Source of the DNA: DATAEK01 sp036258055
Lineage (GTDB): Bacteria; Acidobacteriota; Vicinamibacteria; Vicinamibacterales; 2-12-FULL-66-21
Direction of reading: 5' to 3'
Length of the DNA stretch: 12,477 nt
Assembly (NCBI GenBank): GCA_036258055.1
Contig: DATAEK010000035.1
Location: 1-12,477 of the forward strand
This document shows, in pieces, positions 6,932 to 12,477 of the stretch. Each line of letters starts with the position of its first letter. The stretch's first letter is position 1. The notes below the pieces were generated by a model. The model was not told the origin of the DNA. It searched no databases and saw nothing but the letters and a program-made list of their open reading frames with translations. The translations under genes and the position numbers were made by a program.

Positions 6932-7510
6932 GTGCAGACACCGACGGCACCCCAAGTGACGGCGTTGCTCCAGGCCTGGAACGCCGGCGATCGCAGCGCC
7001 CTCGATCGCCTCGTCCCGCTTGTCCACGCTGAACTGCGGCGCCTCGCCAGGCGGTACATGCGTCGAGAGCGCGCCGGGCACACGCTCCAGACCACTGCCC
7101 TCATCCACGAGGCCTATATCCGCCTGGTGGAGGCGAGAGCCGTCAACTGGCAAAACCGCGCGCACTTCTTTGGCATCTCGGCGCGGGTGATGCGGCGGGT
7201 GCTGGTCGACTTCGCCCGCGAACGGGGATACCGGAAGCGCGGTGGCGGAGATCGCCGCGTGCCGCTCGACGAGGCGCTGCTCGTCGCCGACGCGCCTGAC
7301 GAGGATCTCGTCGCGCTGGACCACGCGCTGGAGGCGCTGGCTGACGTCGACCCGCGGAAGAGTAGGGCCATCGAACTGCGGTTCTTCGGCGGCCTCTCGA
7401 TCGACGAAGCCGCGCTCGTCCTCGAGGTCTCGCCCGAAACGGTGAAGCGGGACTGCCGGCTCGCGAAGGCGTGGCTGCTACGATGGCTCACCGAACACGA
7501 GACGAGATGA
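6932..7510 (+). CDS. ECF-type RNA polymerase sigma factor
   Basis: 192 residues from GTG 6932. Residues ~10-100 are sigma region 2, with ELRRLARRYMRRERAGHTLQ, TTALIHEAYIRLVEA, and FFGISARVMRRVLVDFARER. Residues ~128-188 are region 4, with RAIELRFFGGLSIDEAALVL and the helix-turn-helix VSPETVKRDCRLAKAWL. This is the 'sigma-70 family, ECF subfamily' type found beside Ser/Thr kinases in Acidobacteriota and Planctomycetes. It redirects RNA polymerase to a set of promoters. No anti-sigma factor gene is nearby. The stop overlaps the kinase start as ATGA (7507-7510), so the two are translationally coupled, and the kinase is probably its regulator by phosphorylation. Expression likely comes from the TATAAT at 6847. 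No second copy of a self-recognised promoter motif was identified. Confidence 0.93.
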   Translation: MQTPTAPQVTALLQAWNAGDRSALDRLVPLVHAELRRLARRYMRRERAGHTLQTTALIHEAYIRLVEARAVNWQNRAHFFGISARVMRRVLVDFARERGYRKRGGGDRRVPLDEALLVADAPDEDLVALDHALEALADVDPRKSRAIELRFFGGLSIDEAALVLEVSPETVKRDCRLAKAWLLRWLTEHETR

Positions 7511-10092
7511 CCGTCGACCGCTGGACTCAAATCGAGCGGATCTACCACGCGGCGCTGGAGCAGCCGGTCTGCGATCGGGCCGCGTTCGTAAGAAGGGAAG
7601 CCGAGGGAGATGTCGAGCTAGTCGCGGAGATCGAAGCGCTGCTGGCACACGACGAGAGGCCAGCTGCGTTCATGCAGCACTCCGCCATGGAATTGGCAGC
7701 CCGCGCCCTCGCCGCGCAGCCGGATCGACGCGAACCGGTCGGGCATTCCGGCACGATCGGCTCGTACGAGATCCTGCGCCCTCTAGGCGCCGGCGGCATG
7801 GGCGACGTGTACCTTGCGCGCGACAACAGGCTCGCGCGCAACGTCGCCCTAAAGGTGCTCCGACCCGATCTGGCGGACTCTGACTGGATTGCGGCCTTCC
7901 GCCATGAGGCGCTCGCGGCGTCGGCGCTGAACCACCCCAACATCGTTACGATCTACGAGATTGGTGAGTACGAGGGCACGAGGTTCATCGCTGCCGAGTA
8001 CGTCGACGGAGTCACGCTGCGTGCGCGCTTGGAGCAGGGACCGATCGCCGCGCCCGAGTTGGTCGACATCGCGCTCCAGATCGCCGAGGGCCTGGCGACG
8101 GCACACGAGGCCGGCGTCGTACACCGCGACATCAAGCCGGATAACGTCATGCTGCGCGCCGACGGTTTGGTGAAGATCCTCGACTTCGGCATCGCCACGA
8201 GGACAGGCTCCGAGCTTCCGCCCTCTCTCGCCGGCGTCACCGGACCCGACGGCGTCGTGATCGGCACGATGGGGTACATGTCTCCCGAGCAGCGCCAAGG
8301 TCTCCCGGTCGATGTCCGCACCGACGTGTGGAGTCTCGGAATCGTCATTTACGAGATGGCAACCGGGCGCCTGCCAGCTGCAGCGGCACACGGGTATCAG
8401 GAGGGAGCACTACGGACGCAGAGCAAGCTCGCGCTCGACGAGCCTGCGCACCTTCCGCCGGAGCTCGCGCGAATCGTCAATCGCACTCTGTCGTGTGAGC
8501 GCGCGGGTCGCTACGTGACGGCCACAGAACTGGCCGGTGATCTGCGCGTGTTGCGTCGTGTGCTCGGCGATCCATCCGGAGATCGGGCCCGGGTCAAGTG
8601 GCTCGCCGGACGCCCTCGCGCGGGAGCCCTGCGCACACTGTCGTGGCTCGGCGCCGCAGCGCTCACTCTCGTCGCGGTCACGGCATATCTCGTAGTAGCG
8701 GCGGGACGCAGCCGCGACACACCCATCATTACCTCGATCAGTGTCATGCCGCTCGAAAACGCTGGGGAGATTCGCGACGGCGAGTACCTAGCGGACGGCA
8801 TCGCCGCCTCGCTGCGCAGCCGGCTGTCGCAGTTCTCCTCCATCCGTCAGGCGGCCACGAGTGAGGCGGCCCGCTACAAGCGGCTCGGCGTGTCGCCAGC
8901 GCAGGCCGGCCGTGAGATGCGCGTCGCCGCGGTCCTCACCGGCACGCTCGAACGTCGTGCAGATACCGCCATCGTCCGGCTGGAACTCCTGCGCAGCGCC
9001 GACGGTGCAGAGTTGTGGAAGCGGCAGTTCGTCCGACCGATCGACGACCTCCTGACGCTGCAGACCGAGATCGCCCGCGAGCTCGTGGAGACGCTTGATA
9101 TCTCGCCGTCGCCAGTGCTTGTCGGCGGCGACACCAGGGATCCTGCCGCATACCAGTTATACGTGAAGGGGGGATACCACGTGCTGAGACGCACGCCGGG
9201 TGACCTCCGAAAAGGGCTCGAGTACCTTCGCGAGGCTGTGACGCTGGATCCGGGCTACGGACGCGCCCACGCGAAGCTGGCCGACGCGTACATTCTGATG
9301 GCCATGACGAGCGACGTTGCGCCGAAGGAGTCGTTCCCGCACGCGAGAACCGCTGCAGAGCGGGCACTCGCGATCGATCCGGGGCTCTCGGAAGCGCGAG
9401 TGTCCATGGGCATCATTAAGTTCTGGTTCGACTGGGACTGGAGCGGCGCCGAGGCAGAGTTCAGGCGCGCGATTGCGGCCAAACCTCCGGACCCGGCCGC
9501 GCACACCTTTTATGGACACTTGCTCTCCAACCTCGGCGATCACACCCGCGCACTGCAGGAGATGAGACGCGCGCTCGACTACGAGCCCCACTCCGCCCTG
9601 GCCAACGCCCTCTTCGCGCAGTGCATGTACTACGAGGGGCGCTACGACGAGTCGCTGGCGCACCTTGAGAAGACTCTCGATCTCGACCCGGGGCTGTGGC
9701 TGACGCACAACATGATGGGACGGATCTACGGGCTGAAGGGGATGTATCGGGAGGCGCTGCTGGCGTTCAACAGGGCGACCGAGCTGGGCGGATCCCTCGT
9801 GGTGACGGCCAGCGCAGGCTATACGCTGGCGGCCAGTGGGCGGCGAGACGAAGCCCGCAAGATTCTTGACCAGTTGAAGACGCGGGCCGCCCGGGCCTAC
9901 GTACCGCCGTCGAATCTCGCGCTCGTCCATCTCGGCCTGGGCGAACACGGCAAGGCGCTCGACCGGCTCGAAGAGGCCGTCGAAGCGCGGGACATGCTCC
10001 TGACGTTTCTTACCGTGGAGCCACGGTGGGCCGACCTTGCCGGCCACCCGCGCTTCACCGCCCTGCTCGGGAAAGTCGGCCTGAAACAGTAG
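7507..10092 (+). CDS. Membrane Ser/Thr protein kinase with TolB-N-like and TPR sensor half
   Basis: 861 residues from ATG 7507 (MTVDRWTQIERIYHAAL, the normal beginning of these kinases; upstream ATGs lie inside the sigma factor gene). Kinase domain ~87-348: P-loop GAGGMGDVYLARD (94-), Lys116 in VALKVL, catalytic loop HRDIKPDN (Asp208, Asn213), DFG (226-228), GTMGYMSPEQ and DVWSLGIVIYEMATG; all catalytic residues are present. One membrane helix spans ~379-400. Outside it, residues ~408-535 (SISVMPLEN, YLADGIAASLRSRLSQF, AAVLTGTLERR) resemble the TolB-N/FlgO-like domain seen before TPRs. Residues ~548-850 carry TPR-like repeats (for example GLEYLREAVTLDPGYGRAHA, AAERALAIDPGLSEAR, ESLAHLEKTLDLDPG). 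It probably senses a periplasmic partner through the TPRs and signals inward to the coupled ECF factor. The frame is intact. Confidence 0.93.
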   Translation: MTVDRWTQIERIYHAALEQPVCDRAAFVRREAEGDVELVAEIEALLAHDERPAAFMQHSAMELAARALAAQPDRREPVGHSGTIGSYEILRPLGAGGMGDVYLARDNRLARNVALKVLRPDLADSDWIAAFRHEALAASALNHPNIVTIYEIGEYEGTRFIAAEYVDGVTLRARLEQGPIAAPELVDIALQIAEGLATAHEAGVVHRDIKPDNVMLRADGLVKILDFGIATRTGSELPPSLAGVTGPDGVVIGTMGYMSPEQRQGLPVDVRTDVWSLGIVIYEMATGRLPAAAAHGYQEGALRTQSKLALDEPAHLPPELARIVNRTLSCERAGRYVTATELAGDLRVLRRVLGDPSGDRARVKWLAGRPRAGALRTLSWLGAAALTLVAVTAYLVVAAGRSRDTPIITSISVMPLENAGEIRDGEYLADGIAASLRSRLSQFSSIRQAATSEAARYKRLGVSPAQAGREMRVAAVLTGTLERRADTAIVRLELLRSADGAELWKRQFVRPIDDLLTLQTEIARELVETLDISPSPVLVGGDTRDPAAYQLYVKGGYHVLRRTPGDLRKGLEYLREAVTLDPGYGRAHAKLADAYILMAMTSDVAPKESFPHARTAAERALAIDPGLSEARVSMGIIKFWFDWDWSGAEAEFRRAIAAKPPDPAAHTFYGHLLSNLGDHTRALQEMRRALDYEPHSALANALFAQCMYYEGRYDESLAHLEKTLDLDPGLWLTHNMMGRIYGLKGMYREALLAFNRATELGGSLVVTASAGYTLAASGRRDEARKILDQLKTRAARAYVPPSNLALVHLGLGEHGKALDRLEEAVEARDMLLTFLTVEPRWADLAGHPRFTALLGKVGLKQ

Positions 10093-10487
10093 CCGGCGAT
10101 TGACCTTCCGAACCTGCCATGACGCCCGCCTTTGGGCTCGAAATCGTCATTCCCGGTCACCGACGTCGGAGAGAAAGCCGACCTGCAGCTTCTATCGGTT
10201 GTAAGGAAGACAACCCATTGAAACCGACAGAACCTCGTATTGATCGCCGAGAAATCGCGCGCACCCGATGATCCGTGCATCTCTTGACCCGGGCGGACGG
10301 CTAGAGGCGTCCGCTCGCCACTTGGATTCATCGGTCCCTGTCTGAAAACGGTACCAGCGACCATCCGCCATCGCCATCAACCTGTGATCGCCAGTAGGCG
10401 CGAATATGTGCGGAGGTGCCGACGGGGTCAGGGCACAATTCCCTTTTTTGCTCGATCCTGGTTCCCGTGAGTGCTTGATTCTAAAGT
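10093..10487. other. Gene-free stretch after the kinase operon
   Basis: No recognisable gene on either strand. ATGACG (10119-10124) and CGTCAT (10145-10150) form an inverted repeat around CCC...GGG; it may form a stem 27 bases after the kinase stop, but no T-run follows. At 10430-10449, AGGG, a seven-base loop and CCCT are followed by six Ts: a very short stem that could act only as a weak terminator. Confidence 0.35.
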
Positions 10488-10526
10488 GGAGAGATGTCCG
10501 AGTGGTTGAAGGAGCACGCTTGGAAA
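10488..10526 (+). pseudogene. 5' half of a tRNA-Ser(GGA) gene
   Basis: Bases 10488-10526 match the first half of a bacterial tRNA-Ser: acceptor strand GGAGAGA, then TGTCCGAGTGGTTGAAGGA (D arm), then anticodon stem CACGC and loop TTGGAAA with anticodon GGA. From 10527 the sequence (TTGCAGATCC) does not supply the pairing anticodon strand (GCGTG), the long variable arm, the T arm or the acceptor 3' strand. It is therefore a truncated, non-functional copy. Breaks in or just after the anticodon loop are typical of recombination by tRNA-targeting elements, but no integrase is in the window. Confidence 0.72.
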
Positions 10527-10656
10527 TTGCAGATCCAGAGAATTAGCCCCTCCCGCGTCGCGATCGTCGATCGCCGTAACCCTCGGTAGATCTCGCTGAA
10601 TCGACAGGGTCACGTCACAGTTACGTCACGGTCGTGCGTCCGTTGAAGGAGCACGC
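10505..10656 (+). repeat. Direct repeat pair GTTGAAGGAGCACGC, interleaved with ACGTCACAGTT repeats
   Basis: GTTGAAGGAGCACGC occurs at 10505-10519, inside the tRNA fragment, and again exactly at 10642-10656. ACGTCACAGTT occurs at 10612-10622 and 10704-10714, with a shorter ACGTCAC at 10624-10630. Alternating repeats within 210 bases suggest local duplication or recombination at the tRNA piece. Chance is not excluded for any one pair. Confidence 0.5.
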
Positions 10657-10672
10657 GTTCAGTCGTGTCGCG

Positions 10673-10765
10673 TCAGGCGGTCTTCGTCCGAACGACCAGG
10701 TCAACGTCACAGTTGAGCACCTGCAGCAGTGCCAACACGTCATCGCCCGCGATCGTCGCGACGCC
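10673..10765 (-). pseudogene. Possible C-terminal tail of an HTH-type antitoxin
   Basis: One minus-strand frame gives GVATIAGDDVLALLQVL then NCDVDLVVRTKTA and a stop at 10673. The helix followed by 'DLVVRxK' resembles the end of XRE/HipB-like antitoxins ('...LLRVLxxLGxDLVVRPK'). The DNA-binding part is missing: upstream the frame runs into the GH116 relic. With only about 30 residues this is a suggestion; chance similarity is quite possible. Confidence 0.22.
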
Positions 10766-10769
10766 CCAC

Positions 10770-10904
10770 GGCCTCGCCAAGGTGCCGGGCCATCGCCGCC
10801 ATCGCCTTCAGCGCCGCGAGGAAATAGATGTTGCTGAGCGGCTCGGCGCCGTAGAAGAAGATGTCGTAGGTGTTGTGCATGCACCGGCGCCCGACGTCGA
10901 ATCG
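10770..10904 (-). pseudogene. Internal relic of a GH116-type glucosylceramidase
   Basis: About 45 codons read MHNTYDIFFYGAEPLSNIYF then LAALKAMAAMARHLGEA, close to the conserved 'GxQHNTYDIEFyGPnP...yLaALrAmeeMA' stretch in the catalytic domain of family 116 glucosidases (GBA2-like). The family normally spans several hundred residues. Nothing recognisable precedes it beyond ~10904, and after 10770 the frame ends within a few codons. It cannot be functional and is debris from a once larger gene. Confidence 0.55.
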
Positions 10905-11040
10905 AGACCCTTCGTGCTGCGGTTGCCGATCCGTGAGCCAAACTATACGACGTCGGACGATCCCCGCCATTTGAGCGATCGTGACGTAGTCGTACCTGTT
11001 TTCTCCGTGGCCCAGCTGCCGGTTATTTATCAGATGGCTG
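10905..11040. other. Short spacer before the right-hand permease
   Basis: No gene, hairpin with T-run or promoter recognised. The right-hand permease stop (TAA, minus strand) is at 11041-11043, so this is its 3' flank; the minus-strand frame reading through here resembles no known protein. Confidence 0.3.
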
Positions 11041-12477
11041 TTAGTCTGTCCGTAGGGCCTCCAGAGGACTGAGGCGAGCGCCACGGCGCGCAGGAAGCCA
11101 ACATGCCACCAGCGCGACCGTCAACAACAGCACCGTTGTCGCCGCAAACACGGCCGGGTCACGCGCGCTGACGCCGTAGAGCAGCGACGCGATGAATCGG
11201 CTGCCGGCGTATGCGAGGCCGAGGCCGACGATGACGCCGGCGAGCGCGACGAGCCCCCCCTGCTTGACGATCATGCCCGCCACCTGGCCAGGATCTGCCC
11301 CGAGAGCCAGGCGGACGCCGATCTCACCCGTCCGCTGACTCACGATGTAGGACATGACGCCGTAGATGCCGATCACACCGAGCATCAATGCGACGCTCGC
11401 AGCGATGATGATCAGGATCATCATGAATGCCATCTGCGCCGCGGCACGATCGAGGATGTCTTCCAGTGTCCGCACCTCGAACAGCGCCAGGTTCGGATCG
11501 ATCTCGCTGAGGGCGGTGCGCACGGCGGCGGCGAGCGTAGTGGGCGGCGTCGCGGCGCGTACGACGTAGCTCATCTTGGAGACGCTCGGTCCAAGTATTG
11601 TCTCGACGGGGATGTCTGGACCGCCGGCGATGGACATCGGCATGTAGAGTTGGGCCACCGGCGTCCGCTCCGCCAGCGACGCGACAGGCGTATTCGAGAC
11701 GACACCGACAATCTCGAGCCACGGCGGGGCGTTGGGTGATGAGGTCGGTCGGCCCGAAGATCTGAAACGCTTGCCGAGTGGATCCTGATGCGGGAAGAGC
11801 GCGTCGGCCAGCGCGGCGTTCACGACAGCGACCGGTTCGCCACGCTCCACGTCCCCGCGGTCGATGAACCGGCCGCGGAGCAATCGGATGCCCGTCGCCT
11901 CGAAGTAGCCGCTGGCGACCGCGTAGAACAAGGCCCTTGGCCGAAGCGTGCCGTCGTCGACGACGCCTTCCGGTACCACCATGTGCTCAAGACAAAAAGT
12001 CGAAAGAGGTAGGCAGGTTGACGCGGACGCAGCGGTCACGCCCGGTATCGTGCTCAGGCGATCCAAGATCGCGCGGTGCGTCGCAACGGCTGCGCGGCGG
12101 CTCGCGTATTCGCGATCGGGCAGTGCAATGCTGAAGGTGAGCGGCGATCTGGCGTCGAAGCCCGGATTGACGGCGCGAAGCGTCTGGAAGCTGCGGAGCA
12201 TCAGACCGGCGAAGACGACGAGCACGAGTGCGAGGGCCACCTGTCCGCCCATCAACAGCTGACGTGCGCGGTAGCGGCCACGGCTTGCGGTGTTACTGCG
12301 ACCACTCTCGTGCAGTGACGCCGAGAGCGGCGCGAGACGCAGCCAGGGGATCGCGCCGAACGCGAGGGCGGTCAGCAGGCTCAACGCCAGCGTAAACGCC
12401 AGCACGGGCGCGTCAAGCCGTACTTCTTCCAGCCTGGGAAGAGTGCCGGGAGCGAAGGCGACAAGCAGTCGCACGGC
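11041..12477 (-). CDS. ADOP-type MacB/FtsX ABC permease, 5' end outside window
   Basis: The frame is open to the window edge (codon at 12475-12477 is Ala, then GTG at 12474 is internal), so about 478 C-terminal residues are present. Counting from that GTG: membrane segment 24-46 (VLAFTLALSLLTALAFGAIP); helix 74-97 (ALALVLVVFAGLMLRSF); MacB-type periplasmic domain ~100-345 (VNPGFDA, LEIVGVVSNTPVASL, EIDPNLALFEVRTL); and the FtsX block 348-460 (VALMLGVIGIYGVMSYIVSQ, EIGVRLALGAD, FIASLLYGVSARDP, WLPARRGARLSPLEALRTD). The frame is intact. It resembles the left-hand permease in layout but differs throughout in sequence, so they are separate family members. No ATPase is visible nearby; the substrate is unknown. 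Confidence 0.93.
   Translation of the reverse strand, partial: AVRLLVAFAPGTLPRLEEVRLDAPVLAFTLALSLLTALAFGAIPWLRLAPLSASLHESGRSNTASRGRYRARQLLMGGQVALALVLVVFAGLMLRSFQTLRAVNPGFDARSPLTFSIALPDREYASRRAAVATHRAILDRLSTIPGVTAASASTCLPLSTFCLEHMVVPEGVVDDGTLRPRALFYAVASGYFEATGIRLLRGRFIDRGDVERGEPVAVVNAALADALFPHQDPLGKRFRSSGRPTSSPNAPPWLEIVGVVSNTPVASLAERTPVAQLYMPMSIAGGPDIPVETILGPSVSKMSYVVRAATPPTTLAAAVRTALSEIDPNLALFEVRTLEDILDRAAAQMAFMMILIIIAASVALMLGVIGIYGVMSYIVSQRTGEIGVRLALGADPGQVAGMIVKQGGLVALAGVIVGLGLAYAGSRFIASLLYGVSARDPAVFAATTVLLLTVALVACWLPARRGARLSPLEALRTD

Noticed and set aside
9157..10047. Long open minus-strand frame (296 codons) opposite the kinase TPR region
   Set aside because: It is antisense to clear TPR sequence, is rich in Arg/His/Val typical of the reverse of GC-rich codons, and matches no domain.
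10430..10449. AGGG-loop-CCCT stem followed by six Ts, possible terminator
   Set aside because: The stem has only four pairs and lies over 330 bases after the kinase stop, so it was not called as a terminator.
10560..10574. Near-perfect palindrome GCGATCG-T-CGATCGC
   Set aside because: A single copy in GC-rich DNA with no operator context; chance is likely.
1..12477. CRISPR array, transposase or integrase
   Set aside because: No regularly spaced repeats and no recombinase motifs were seen on either strand.

Overview
The window is GC-rich, gene-dense bacterial DNA. It most likely comes from an Acidobacteriota genome, perhaps of the Vicinamibacteria type. The evidence is a permease of the 'acidobacterial duplicated orphan permease' (ADOP) MacB/FtsX type running in from each edge with no ATPase gene beside it. 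In addition, an ECF sigma factor gene overlaps a Ser/Thr kinase-TPR gene by four bases, an arrangement typical of Acidobacteriota and Planctomycetes. The phylum call is an inference from gene content.

Left edge (1-1965, +): the C-terminal two thirds or more of an ADOP permease. From about 1966 to 6200 there is a minus-strand block that is partly alive and partly decayed. Read in its own direction it holds: a C-terminal relic of a haem-peroxidase-like cytochrome c (5788-6057); an intact fusion of a SRPBCC domain with a DUF998 membrane domain (4260-5549); a DUF998 relic broken across three frames (3987-4215); an intact alpha/beta hydrolase (3066-3983); a SRPBCC gene with one frameshift (2398-3047); and a C-terminal relic of a medium-chain dehydrogenase/quinone reductase (2183-2371). 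SRPBCC and DUF998 each occur twice around the hydrolase, which suggests a duplicated module now being lost.

Centre (6202-10092): a small secreted or lipoprotein-like protein (minus strand) diverges from a plus-strand signalling operon. The operon has a perfect TATAAT box, a leader hairpin ending at the ribosome binding site, an ECF sigma factor, and an 861-residue Ser/Thr kinase with one membrane segment and a TolB-N-like plus TPR sensor half. The kinase probably signals to, or shares a pathway with, the sigma factor.

Right part (10093-11040): about 950 bases with no intact gene. It holds the first half of a tRNA-Ser(GGA) gene cut just after the anticodon loop, short direct repeats, a glucosylceramidase-like (GH116) relic and a possible antitoxin tail. 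This looks like an insertion/deletion scar. Right edge (11041-12477, -): the C-terminal part of a second ADOP permease.

No complete RNA gene, CRISPR array, transposase or complete mobile element is visible. The strongest oddities are the SRPBCC-DUF998 fusion, the three-frame DUF998 relic that runs in frame into the hydrolase, and the half tRNA.
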